From the NCBI RefSeq assembly GCF_022842145.1, contig NZ_JALHQD010000003.1, forward strand, positions 530,042 to 594,041: 64,000 bases of DNA. The letters are read 5' to 3'. This DNA is from Tabrizicola sp. (lineage in GTDB: Bacteria > Pseudomonadota > Alphaproteobacteria > Rhodobacterales > Rhodobacteraceae). Shown here in pieces: positions 26,077 through 34,537 of this stretch (the first letter of the stretch is position 1; the number at the start of each line of letters is the position of its first letter). The notes beneath the pieces are model-generated. The model searched no databases. It worked only from the letters and a program-made list of their open reading frames with translations, and was not told where the DNA came from. A program made the translations under genes and the position numbers.

Positions 26077-26287
26077 CCGTTTGCCCCCTGCCACGCTGGA
26101 ACCGTGGTCCGCCGAACCTACCTTGCACGAAACCCCGGACTCAATTCGGAAATATCGCCACGGACGATCTGATCCCGACCCAAACCCGGGCTGAGGGCCG
26201 GCAGCAAGCGCCTCGCGCGTTGCATCGGTCGGTGCTGACAGCCCCTGTTCGGCACCCCATCCGCCCGCATGTCGGCGCAGCGAGCGG

Positions 26288-26974
26288 TCAGTCGCGCTTG
26301 CGGGCCACGTCGTTCGTACCCTCTTCTTCCGGGCCCAGCCCGTAAGACATCCGCGTCATCTGCGCGATGACCCGCTCCATCTCGTCGTCCGGCAGGACCG
26401 GCGGTTCACCCAGCACCAGAGCCTGCTGGTACATCCGGGCCAATGTCTCGACCTCGATCGCCATCCACAAGGCAGCGTCCAGCGTCTTGCCAAGCGCGAT
26501 CTGGCCGTGCTGGCCCAGAAGGCAGGCCTTGCGCCCCTCCAGAGCCTCGATCGCTGCATCCGACAGGCCTTGGGTGCCATAGGTGGCATAGCGGGCGCAG
26601 CGCAGTGTCGTTCCACCCATGACACCGACCATATAGTGGAAGGCCGGGATCGTCCGGTGGTGGCAGGCAACAGAGGTGGCGTAAAGCGAATGGCAGTGCA
26701 GGACCACGTTCATGTCGGTCCGGGTCTTCAGGATGTCCCGATGAAACCGCCATTCCGAGCTGGGCCGTCGCCCGACATAGGTGCCGTCCCATCCCATCTC
26801 GACGATATCCTCGGCCTGCATGATGTCATAGGGCATCGAGGACGGGGTGATCAGGAAGCCGGCACCGTAGCGAAGCGAAAGGTTCCCGGCCGTGCCCTGG
26901 TTGATCCCCCTCGCATCCATGGCGCGGCAGGTTTCCACCATCTCCTGCCGGAGCTTGTGTTCCTCGGGGGTCAT
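26288..26974 (-). CDS. Class II (zinc) aldolase, L-fuculose-1-phosphate aldolase-like
   Basis: 228 residues, usual size for FucA/AraD-type enzymes. Seen: GTAGNLSLRYG and TPSSMPYD (phosphate/substrate loop), VVLHCHSLYATS (two zinc His) and LLGQHGQIALG (third zinc His). FucA-type aldolases cleave ketose 1-phosphates to DHAP plus an aldehyde. The ATG at 26974 overlaps the kinase stop (ATGA). Fits downstream of the FGGY kinase. Epimerase activity (AraD type) is the main alternative. Confidence 0.85.
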   Translation of the reverse strand: MTPEEHKLRQEMVETCRAMDARGINQGTAGNLSLRYGAGFLITPSSMPYDIMQAEDIVEMGWDGTYVGRRPSSEWRFHRDILKTRTDMNVVLHCHSLYATSVACHHRTIPAFHYMVGVMGGTTLRCARYATYGTQGLSDAAIEALEGRKACLLGQHGQIALGKTLDAALWMAIEVETLARMYQQALVLGEPPVLPDDEMERVIAQMTRMSYGLGPEEEGTNDVARKRD

Positions 26975-28380
26975 GTCGGTACTCCTGCAAGGGCGCGCCA
27001 CCGCGCGGCGTAATCGGTAAGGCCGGCCAGGTTAAGTGGCGCGGCACGGGTCAGTTCAAGCGGCACCGTGGCGGGCGGTCGGCACAAAAGGGCGGCACCT
27101 GATGCGATGCCATAGCTTTCCGGTGCAGTGCTGGTGATCCGGCCGGGTCGAAGGGCGGCGACAAGCCCGGCAAAGGCCGGATCACGCAGGAAACTGCCGT
27201 CCAGAACCCAGGGGCGGTCTGCGTCAAGCATCGCTCCGCAGGTGACGGCAAGCAAAGCGCAGTAAAGAACCGCCAGGGCATGACGCTCGGCCGAGCTTGC
27301 GGGCAGCGGCCCAAGAATGCGCCCCTTGCCGGCGCTGCCGGGGAACTGGCCGTCATTGGTGCCAAAGGTGGGCAAGGCCATCGTGCCTTGCGCGATAAGC
27401 CGTGCAATGTCGTCGGTCGCTGCTTCAGCGCCTTCGGGCTGATCACCCGCCACCGCAGCGTACTCCCGGCCGCCCATTGTCAGCACGCCGCCCAAGGGAG
27501 CGCCTTCCATGTCGGCGTTGCAGGTCATCCCGCGGTTTTCGACCAAGCGGGACAGGTCCATCCGGTCGGCAAAGCAGACAATCCAGGTGCCGGTCGACAC
27601 CAGGACGAAGTCCTTGAGCCCCGCGGCCTGGTAGCGGAAGAAACTGACCGAGCTGTCATGCGCCCCGGCGTGGATGCGAAGGGGCGGCAGGCCGTGGCGT
27701 TTGGCGAGGTCGGGGCGAAGGGGACCAAGGTCGTCCGCAGCCCGGGCGAAGGGCGGCATCAGACGGTCCCAGCCCCGCGCGCGAACGATGTGGGCCCAGG
27801 TGCGGTCCTTGACGTTCCACAGATGGGATTGCGCCCCCAGAATGGATGCCTCGCTTACCGCACGCCCCGTCAGCCGCCAGGCCCAGTATTGCGGGATGCC
27901 AAGACACCAGCGCGCCTGCGCGAACCGTTGCGGCTCCACCGTCTCCGCCCAGAACATCTGTCGCGCCGTATGCGTCGCCGCCATCATGACAGCAGAGCCG
28001 CGGTCGAAGAAGCCGCCCGACTGCGGCGCATAGGCCGCGTCGATCTCGTGGGGCAGGGGCTGCTCGTAGTCCACCATCGGCAGCACAAGTCCGGTGCCGT
28101 CTGCATCGGGATCATCGCCGACCAGCATCCCGCCCGAGCCGTGGCCCGAAGCGACAAAACGCTGCAACGGATGGCGCTGCGCCAGCGCGGCAAGGCCTTC
28201 CAGCACGAAACGGTTCTGGCCGGCAAGGTCATGGTGGCGCCAGGGCGGACCAGGCAGGACGGCGTTGGGCAGCGTGAGCGTTTCGCAGACATGGCCGTCT
28301 GCCGTGCAGGCCGACAGCTTGATGTTGGACTTGCCGACATCCAGAACCGCGACGCTGGCCCCGTCCTTTTCGACGTCCAT
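26971..28380 (-). CDS. FGGY-family carbohydrate kinase (fuculokinase/rhamnulokinase-like)
   Basis: 469 residues. N-terminal ATP phosphate-1 motif VAVLDVGKSNIKLS, FVASGHGSGGML, AGAHDSSVSFFRYQ (conserved Asp acting as base) and FVLVSTGTWIVC, the adenosine/phosphate-2 region. Phosphorylates a ketose in the cytoplasm; a 1-phosphate product would suit the neighbouring class II aldolase. Transcribed between the epimerase and the aldolase. Confidence 0.87.
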   Translation of the reverse strand: MDVEKDGASVAVLDVGKSNIKLSACTADGHVCETLTLPNAVLPGPPWRHHDLAGQNRFVLEGLAALAQRHPLQRFVASGHGSGGMLVGDDPDADGTGLVLPMVDYEQPLPHEIDAAYAPQSGGFFDRGSAVMMAATHTARQMFWAETVEPQRFAQARWCLGIPQYWAWRLTGRAVSEASILGAQSHLWNVKDRTWAHIVRARGWDRLMPPFARAADDLGPLRPDLAKRHGLPPLRIHAGAHDSSVSFFRYQAAGLKDFVLVSTGTWIVCFADRMDLSRLVENRGMTCNADMEGAPLGGVLTMGGREYAAVAGDQPEGAEAATDDIARLIAQGTMALPTFGTNDGQFPGSAGKGRILGPLPASSAERHALAVLYCALLAVTCGAMLDADRPWVLDGSFLRDPAFAGLVAALRPGRITSTAPESYGIASGAALLCRPPATVPLELTRAAPLNLAGLTDYAARWRALAGVPT

Positions 28381-28387
28381 GACCCCC

Positions 28388-29236
28388 TCAGATCAGCCGG
28401 TACTGTCGGGCCTTGTTGCGCAGGAACGGCAGGCCCTTGTCCATGACGGCCTCGAAATTCTCGGCCACCGGTCGCCACACGGCAAGACCGTAGCCCACCT
28501 CGGGCGGCATGTTGATGAAGCTTTCCATCGCCAGCCCCCCCTTGAAGCCGATGGCCGCGAGCGTCGCATAGACTTCGTCCCAGTCGCAGGTGCCTTCGCC
28601 GGGCGTGCCACGGTCGGATTCCGAAAGGTGGATGTAGCGCAGATGGTCCCGCGCATCGAGGATACCGTTGCCCGCGCCCTTTTCCTCGATGTTCATGTGG
28701 TAGGTGTCGAGGTGGATGAAGATGTTGTCGGCACCAACCTTCTCGATCATCCACTTCGCCTGCCAGCCGGTGTTGATCAGGTGGTTCTCGTAGCGGTTCA
28801 CCGGCTCGATCCCGAAGGCAATCCCCAGCTTCTTCGCATGTTTCGCCGCGGCCGCCAGGGCTTTGGCGATGTTGTCGTACTCCGCCATCGTCGGCGGCAA
28901 CCCGGTGCGCTCCCCGATGCCGCCATAGGTGACGCCCGACAGCGCCTCGGCCCCCATTTCGGCGGCCTTGTCCAAGCTGCGGCACAGCTGCTCAATGGCC
29001 CCGTCGGGGTTGACCGAGGCCCAGTTCTGCTGTGGCAGGCCCAGCGAGCAGACAGCCCGCATGTTGTGCTTTTCCAGCAATGCGCGCGTGTGGGCGGCAT
29101 CGACGATGGCCGTGTTCAGCAGCGCGATCTCGATGAAATCCATCTTGTAGGCCGCAGCGGCCGGAATGGTCTTCTCGGCACCCGCACGGTCCCAGTGCAT
29201 CGTCCACATGCTGGTGTGTACGCCAAAACCTTCCAT
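28388..29236 (-). CDS. Ketose 3-epimerase-like TIM barrel (D-tagatose/L-ribulose 3-epimerase family)
   Basis: 282 residues. Diagnostic motifs of the xylose-isomerase-like ketose 3-epimerases: GIEPVNRYENHLINT (metal Glu), HLDTYHMNIEE (metal Asp and His), YIHLSESDRGTPGEG (metal His) and AMESF (second catalytic Glu). Epimerises ketoses at C3. The ATG at 29236 follows a GGGAG site; a much longer open frame upstream only overlaps the permease gene. Suggests the imported sugar is a ketose or is converted to one before phosphorylation. Confidence 0.88.
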   Translation of the reverse strand: MEGFGVHTSMWTMHWDRAGAEKTIPAAAAYKMDFIEIALLNTAIVDAAHTRALLEKHNMRAVCSLGLPQQNWASVNPDGAIEQLCRSLDKAAEMGAEALSGVTYGGIGERTGLPPTMAEYDNIAKALAAAAKHAKKLGIAFGIEPVNRYENHLINTGWQAKWMIEKVGADNIFIHLDTYHMNIEEKGAGNGILDARDHLRYIHLSESDRGTPGEGTCDWDEVYATLAAIGFKGGLAMESFINMPPEVGYGLAVWRPVAENFEAVMDKGLPFLRNKARQYRLI

Positions 29237-29238
29237 CC

Positions 29239-30234
29239 TCAACTCCCTTTGCGTCTTCGTTCGTTTATTCGCGCGGCACCCCAGCGCAAGACCATGACGC
29301 CGACCAGGAACAGGCCCCAGACGGCGGTAGAGAGGTGCTGGTTTGCACCCAGAAGGTTCAGCCCCGAGGACAGGACCTGCAGCACGATCAGCGCGATCAC
29401 CACCGGCAGCACGCGGCCGAAGCCGCCGAAGGGATCGACGCCGCCCAGAAAGCAGGCCAGCACCGTGACCAGAAGCAGCGCCTCTCCATGCCCGACCCGG
29501 ACCGAGTTGAAGCGGCTCAGCATCAGGATGCCGGCAATCGCGCACATTACGCCCGAGAGGGTGTAGATCAGGATCAGCGTGCGCTTGGTATGCACGCCTG
29601 AATAAGCGGCGGCGCGGATGTTCGAACCGATCATCCGGACGGAAAATCCGTGGCGGGTGTGGGTCAGCAGGATGTGCCACAGGACCGCGCAGATCAGGAA
29701 CAGGATCAGCGGCACCGGAATGCCAAGCAGCGTGCCGTGGCCCAACGTCGCCATCCAGGGCGGAAAGCCCGAGATGTCGCCACCTTTCGTCAGAAACTCG
29801 CCGAGGCCGCGCAGGAAGATCATCATCGCCAGTGACACCAGGATCGGATGGGCGCCGACGTAGGCGATGACCGCCCCCATGACCGCGCCGGACAGGGCCC
29901 CGACGCCGATGGCAAGAACCACGCCGATGACGAAGGGCCACAGGCCCGCATCGACGCCTCCGTACTGGTTCAGGACAAAGGCCAGCGTCAGTCCGGCCAT
30001 GTTCGCGGTGTAGATGACCGCGAGGTTGAACCCGCCCGAGATGATGGGCATCAGCATGGCCAGCGTCAGCAAGCCCAGTTCCGGCAACTGGAACGCGATG
30101 GAGCCGAAGTTGGCCCCGGTCAGGAAGTTCGGCGCGAAAACCCCGAATACGACCAGGACCAGCGCCAGAAAGCCCAGCAGGCCCGGAACCTCAGGCCCGA
30201 AGGCGGTTGAGATACGGCGGTAAAGGTCGGTCAC
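29239..30234 (-). CDS. Ribose/rhamnose-type ABC transporter permease, second subunit
   Basis: 331 residues, about eight to ten hydrophobic segments, with the RbsC-family GSNIRAAAYSGV loop and SGGFNLAV motif. The GTG at 30234 overlaps the stop of the upstream permease (GTGA); this coupling favours it over the ATG at 30258. Inner-membrane partner of the permease at 30231. Confidence 0.88.
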   Translation of the reverse strand: MTDLYRRISTAFGPEVPGLLGFLALVLVVFGVFAPNFLTGANFGSIAFQLPELGLLTLAMLMPIISGGFNLAVIYTANMAGLTLAFVLNQYGGVDAGLWPFVIGVVLAIGVGALSGAVMGAVIAYVGAHPILVSLAMMIFLRGLGEFLTKGGDISGFPPWMATLGHGTLLGIPVPLILFLICAVLWHILLTHTRHGFSVRMIGSNIRAAAYSGVHTKRTLILIYTLSGVMCAIAGILMLSRFNSVRVGHGEALLLVTVLACFLGGVDPFGGFGRVLPVVIALIVLQVLSSGLNLLGANQHLSTAVWGLFLVGVMVLRWGAARINERRRKGS

Positions 30235-31220
30235 ACCTTTCCCCCTTTCGCGAACCACTTGGCGGGGTCCAGGTTAGAGGTGGAAATGGCCAGAAGGATG
30301 ATGATCCCGACCACCATCTTGAAAGCGTAGGGCGATACACCCAGCAGGTTCAGCCCGTTCTGGGTGATCGCGACAAGCAGGACACCCAGAAAGCAGCCCA
30401 GGACCGAACCGCGCCCGCCACCCAGCCGCGCTCCGCCCAGGACGACTGCGGCAAGCACCTCAAGCTCGCGGCCGACCAGAGCGTTGGGAATGACTTCCTT
30501 GGTGATGTGCGCCTGCATCAACCCGCCGATGCCGGCCATCATCCCGCACCAGCCGAAGGCAATGGCCTGCATCAGCCCGATGGGGATGCCCGCCCGCCGC
30601 GCGCCTTCGGGGTTGTCGCCGAAAGCATAAAGCTGCCGCCCGGTCGTGGTGCGCCGGATCAGGATCCAGGTGGCCGCCATGCAGATGGCCATCACAAGGA
30701 CGGGCAGGATCAGCTCGGCCCAGGTGCCGTTGGCGGTCTGGTATTCCCACAGGATGACGCGGTTCGACCACCAGGACGGCAGATTGTACAGGAACCGGCC
30801 CGAGGAGAAGAACATCAACAGGCCGAAGAAGGCATTGAAGGTACTGATCGTGACGACGATCGAGATGATGCGGAACTGGTGGATCAGGAAAGCATTGATC
30901 AGCCCGAGCGCCAGGCCGAAACCGCCCGCAAACAAAAAACCGATGGCCCAGTTGCCGCCGCCGATGGCCACCAGCGCATAGACGCACAGATATTGCACCA
31001 CGCTGGCCGCGACCGCGAAGGAAATGTCGATCCCCCCCGCGATCAGCACCACCAGAAGCCCCACGGCCCAAATGACGTTCACCGCGTTGTTGTTGAGCAG
31101 GCTGGTGAAATTCACCAGTGTCAGGAAATCGGGCGACGCGATGGACAGCCCGGCGCAGAGGATAAGCAGCACCGCCAAAAGCTTGGATTCGGTCGGATAG
31201 GCGCGCAGGAACCTATGCAT
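30231..31220 (-). CDS. Ribose/rhamnose-type ABC transporter permease, first subunit
   Basis: 329 residues, RbsC family: LLVVLIAGGIDISFA (the conserved substrate-gate segment), YAFGDNPEGARRAGI (coupling loop) and VVLGGARLGGGRGSVLG. The start at 31220 lies within the end of the ATPase gene, 8 bp overlap. Forms a heteromeric channel with the next gene. Confidence 0.9.
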   Translation of the reverse strand: MHRFLRAYPTESKLLAVLLILCAGLSIASPDFLTLVNFTSLLNNNAVNVIWAVGLLVVLIAGGIDISFAVAASVVQYLCVYALVAIGGGNWAIGFLFAGGFGLALGLINAFLIHQFRIISIVVTISTFNAFFGLLMFFSSGRFLYNLPSWWSNRVILWEYQTANGTWAELILPVLVMAICMAATWILIRRTTTGRQLYAFGDNPEGARRAGIPIGLMQAIAFGWCGMMAGIGGLMQAHITKEVIPNALVGRELEVLAAVVLGGARLGGGRGSVLGCFLGVLLVAITQNGLNLLGVSPYAFKMVVGIIILLAISTSNLDPAKWFAKGGKV

Positions 31221-32721
31221 AGACGGCGGCCTCCATCTCGGACAGCCCGGTCCGCCGCGGATCCCACTCGGCCACGATCCGGCCACCGGCCATATGCAGG
31301 ACGCGGTCTGCGTTCATGTAGACCTCGGGCACTTCGTCGCTGACCAGCAGGATCGCCAGGCCCTTCTCCGCCAGTTGCCGCACGATGCGGAAGATGCCCG
31401 CACGTGCACCCACGTCGACGCCGACGGTCGGGCAGTCCAGCAGCAGCACCTTCGGCTGGGTCGCGAGCCACTTCGCCAGCACCACGCGCTGCTGGTTGCC
31501 GCCCGACAGGGTGCTGACCGCATCGGCGGGCTTGCCGATCTTCACCGCCAGTTCCGCCATCCAGTGGGCGACGGTCGCTTCCTGCTTCTGGCCTGACAGC
31601 AGTCCGACCCCGCCGGTGATCCGTCTCAGCACCGCCAGCACGGTGTTGTCAGAGATCGACTGCGGCTGGATCAGACCCAGCGCCAGCCGATCCTCGGATA
31701 CATAGGCAATCCCCTCGGCCACGGCATCGCGGTTCGAGGACAAATTCAGCTCCCGGCCATTCAGGCTGATGCGGCCTCGGTCGGCCGGCGTCATGCCGAA
31801 CAGCGTGTGGCAAAGCTCGGTCCGCCCGGCACCGATCAGGCCGGTCAGCCCCAGAACCTCCCCACCGCGCAAGGTGAAGGAGACGCCCTCGTATTCCCCG
31901 GCGCGGCTCAGATCATCGACCCGCAACACGTCAGAGCCGGTCGGATCGCGGGCCATCACGTCCTGTGCAAAGCTGGAGCCCGTCATCAGCTCGGTCAGGC
32001 GCGATTGGGTCATGCCTTCGGTCGGGTACACGCCCACGAGCTTGCCATCACGCAGCACCGTCACGCGGGACGAGATTTCCAGCACCTCGGCAAGGCGGTG
32101 ACTGACGAAGACCACCGCCACGCCGCGCGCGGACAGGGTGCGCACAACGGACAAAAGGGCATCGGTTTCCGACTGGGTCAGGCTGGCCGTGGGTTCGTCC
32201 ATGAAGATCAACCGGGCATCGCTGACCAGCGCCCGGGCAATCGCCACGATCTGGCGCTGGGCGATGGGCAGGTCGCCAAGCCGCGCATCAAGGTCAAGGT
32301 CGACGTCCAGCCGCGCCAGTGCCGACGCCGCCGCCGTTCGCAGCCGGGAATACGACACTCCGCGCGGCCGGTTGCCCAGCATCGTCTCGAAAGCGATGTT
32401 TTCCGCGACCGTCATCTCGGCGAACAGCGCAAGGTCCTGCCAGATGACGGCGATCCCGGCCTTGCGGGCCTGGGTGGGTGATATCTGCGCGTAGTCCTGG
32501 CCGAAGATCTGCATTCGGGCACCTGGCTCGGGCTGGTACACGCCGGTCACGATCTTGATCAGGGTCGACTTCCCGCAGCCATTTTCCCCGGCGAGGCAAT
32601 GCACCTCGCCCGCGCCGACCGTGAACGACACGTCATCAAGCGCCTTCACGCCGCCAAAGATCTTGGCGATGCCGGAAAAGCGCAGAGCATCGACAGGCGG
32701 GGCATCGGCAGGCATCGTCAT
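31213..32721 (-). CDS. Sugar ABC transporter ATP-binding protein with two ABC domains (RbsA/RhaT type)
   Basis: 502 residues. First ABC domain: GENGCGKSTL (Walker A), LPIAQRQIVAIARAL (degenerate signature) and LIFMDEPTASL (Walker B). Second domain has a degenerate Walker A (GLIGAGRTEL), signature LSGGNQQRVVLAKWL and VLLLDCPTVGVD, where the usual Glu after the Walker B Asp is replaced by Cys, a feature seen in RbsA-type second sites. The ATG at 32721 overlaps the SIS gene stop (ATGA). Confidence 0.92.
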   Translation of the reverse strand: MTMPADAPPVDALRFSGIAKIFGGVKALDDVSFTVGAGEVHCLAGENGCGKSTLIKIVTGVYQPEPGARMQIFGQDYAQISPTQARKAGIAVIWQDLALFAEMTVAENIAFETMLGNRPRGVSYSRLRTAAASALARLDVDLDLDARLGDLPIAQRQIVAIARALVSDARLIFMDEPTASLTQSETDALLSVVRTLSARGVAVVFVSHRLAEVLEISSRVTVLRDGKLVGVYPTEGMTQSRLTELMTGSSFAQDVMARDPTGSDVLRVDDLSRAGEYEGVSFTLRGGEVLGLTGLIGAGRTELCHTLFGMTPADRGRISLNGRELNLSSNRDAVAEGIAYVSEDRLALGLIQPQSISDNTVLAVLRRITGGVGLLSGQKQEATVAHWMAELAVKIGKPADAVSTLSGGNQQRVVLAKWLATQPKVLLLDCPTVGVDVGARAGIFRIVRQLAEKGLAILLVSDEVPEVYMNADRVLHMAGGRIVAEWDPRRTGLSEMEAAVYA

Positions 32722-33281
32722 TCCAGGTTGGTGTGGTTCGCGCGCATCGCGTCGGACGAGATCTGAAGCCGGGACTTCAGTTTCAGGACCATCACCTCAA
32801 ACAGCACGAAAAGCGCGCCCTCGAACAGGCTGCCCATCGGCAGGACCGAGGTCTTCCTGTCCCCAAGGTCATCCGCCATCGTCTGGGCGGGCAGGTGCAG
32901 GATCAGATCGGCAAGCGGCGCACATCGCCCCGTTGGCTGGGCGGTGATGAACAGCACCTCTGCACCCGCAGACTTGGCGACGCCCATCAGCGCCTCCGCG
33001 GTCGAGATATGGCCGGGCCCGCAAGTCACCAGAAACACGTCTCCCGGCCCGACCGCGGGAGTGGTCATGTCGCCTTCCACGGCAGCATCCAGCCCCATGT
33101 GGAACAGGCGCATCGCAAAGCCCATGATCTGCAGCTTTTCACGCCCGCCACCGAAGACGACGATCCGCCGGGCCATGGCCAGCCGTTCGACCAGCGCATC
33201 CACGTCTGCGTCGTCCAGACGTGCAAACACCCCGCCCAGTTCCATGAGTGCGGTCTGATACTGGTCCATTCCGGCTTCCAT
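32718..33281 (-). CDS. SIS-domain sugar-phosphate isomerase (6-phospho-3-hexuloisomerase-like)
   Basis: 187 residues, one SIS domain. FGGGREKLQIMGFAMRL and VTCGPGHISTAE form the phosphosugar-binding core; SVLPMGSLFE and the C-terminal NHTNLE are typical of HxlB/PHI proteins. PHI interconverts hexulose-6-phosphates, but HxlB-like SIS proteins also sit in sugar-transport operons with uncertain substrates. No HxlA partner is present, so formaldehyde assimilation is unlikely. Confidence 0.82.
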   Translation of the reverse strand: MEAGMDQYQTALMELGGVFARLDDADVDALVERLAMARRIVVFGGGREKLQIMGFAMRLFHMGLDAAVEGDMTTPAVGPGDVFLVTCGPGHISTAEALMGVAKSAGAEVLFITAQPTGRCAPLADLILHLPAQTMADDLGDRKTSVLPMGSLFEGALFVLFEVMVLKLKSRLQISSDAMRANHTNLE

Positions 33282-33334
33282 TCAAAGGTTCCGGGGCCGC
33301 GCGATCCGGCGGCCCCGGACTGGTTGCGTGCGGA

Positions 33335-34330
33335 TCACAGACCGAGGTCTGCCAATCCGTCCACCGTGTCGGAATTGATCGCAATCAGGTTGTCGGTGAT
33401 GATGTCCTTGCCCGCGGCGTCCGGGGACACCTTGCCAAGGCCCGGAATCTCGGTCCCTTCCGCGATTTCGGTGCCGTCCATCAGCATCTTGCCCATCGTC
33501 ACGAAGACACGGCCCGCTTCGGCCGGGTTCCACATGAACCCTCCGGAGATCGCGCCCGACTTCACCAACTCGCGTCCCTGCCCGGGCGAGAACGGTCCGA
33601 TGACATGGACAGTCCCCACCGAGCGGCGCTCCTCGATTGCGCGACCCGCGCCGATCGGACCCTGGCTGCCGAAGGCCAGGAAGCCCCTGAGGTCGGGGTT
33701 CGCTGCCATCAGGTCCAAAGCGGTCTTGCGGCTGTCATCCACATTCTCGGCCACGCCATAGCGTTCGCCGATCAGCTTCATCTCGGGATATTTCTCGCCC
33801 AGATAGGCGATCGCGAAGTCGGCCCAGGCATTGTGAAGCGGCACCGTCAACGAGCCGACATAGACCGCATATTCGCCTTTGCCGCCCATCTTCTGCGCCA
33901 GCAGTTCGGCGTGGGTTTCACCGAAGCCCTTGGCCGAGGCCATCTCGAAGTTCCAGTCGACGTTGTTGATGCCGGGGCCTTCGTGGCTGACCACCTTGAT
34001 CCCTGCGGCCCGGGCCTTTTCCAGAACCGGCTCCAGCGCCGCCTCGTCATTGGGCACTACGCCGATGACGTCGACACCCTTGGCGATCAGGTCCTCGATG
34101 GCGCGCACCTGCAGTGCAGGGTCGGCGCTGGTCGGGCCGATCATCTCGGCGTCCATGCCAAGTTCGGCGCCTTTCTCCTTGATGCCCATCTCCATCGCGT
34201 TGAACCACGGGATGCCGCCGATCTTCACGACGACGCCCATCGTGGGCTTGTCCTGGGCCAATGCGCCGGTCGCCAGGGTGGCGGCAAAAGCCACGCCTGC
34301 CATCAACGCGCCAAATGTCCTTCTCTTCAT
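33335..34330 (-). CDS. Periplasmic sugar-binding protein (RhaS/LsrB type)
   Basis: 331 residues. A signal peptide (about 1-25, ending ATGALAQ) is followed by a type I periplasmic binding fold: MGVVVKIGGIPWFNAME at the first strand, IGVVPNDEAAL and AFGSQGPIGAGRAI. This N-terminal pattern (V.KI.G.PWFN) is characteristic of the rhamnose/autoinducer-2-like subgroup. The ATG at 34330 follows GGGAGGA. First gene of the ketose operon. Confidence 0.9.
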   Translation of the reverse strand: MKRRTFGALMAGVAFAATLATGALAQDKPTMGVVVKIGGIPWFNAMEMGIKEKGAELGMDAEMIGPTSADPALQVRAIEDLIAKGVDVIGVVPNDEAALEPVLEKARAAGIKVVSHEGPGINNVDWNFEMASAKGFGETHAELLAQKMGGKGEYAVYVGSLTVPLHNAWADFAIAYLGEKYPEMKLIGERYGVAENVDDSRKTALDLMAANPDLRGFLAFGSQGPIGAGRAIEERRSVGTVHVIGPFSPGQGRELVKSGAISGGFMWNPAEAGRVFVTMGKMLMDGTEIAEGTEIPGLGKVSPDAAGKDIITDNLIAINSDTVDGLADLGL

Positions 34331-34372
34331 TTGCCGTCCTCCCATTTGGCCCGTGAAAGGGCCGCCAGTTAT

Positions 34373-34480
34373 TTGCTACATCGATTGTGCAGCCCGCCTT
34401 GACGTCAAGGATACGTATGGTCCCTGCCGCGGGGCTGGTCTCTCCTCCCGAAGTCGATCATCTGCACAATCGATATTGCG
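34373..34480. promoter_or_regulatory. Divergent control region with paired LacI-type sites
   Basis: ATCGATTGTGCAG (34380-34392) and CTGCACAATCGAT (34462-34474) are perfect reverse complements with CG centres 89 bp apart. Both look like one good half of an ideal operator CTGCACAATCGATTGTGCAG. Between them CCTTGACGTCAAGG (34397-34410) is a perfect palindrome that also supplies a minus-strand TTGACG -35. The likely binder is the LacI protein starting at 34538. Confidence 0.65.
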
Positions 34481-34537
34481 CATTGAGCAGCCCTAGGCCT
34501 AGACTCGTCAAGAAGATTCTTCGCAGTCCGGATCAAG

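Noticed and set aside
28388-29941. 517-codon extension of the epimerase
   Set aside because: The extra N-terminal part overlaps the permease gene out of frame; a ribosome site and family start fix the ATG at 29236.
32718-33281. Formaldehyde-fixing ribulose monophosphate pathway
   Set aside because: The SIS protein resembles HxlB, but no HxlA synthase is in the window and the neighbours are sugar transport and ketose genes.
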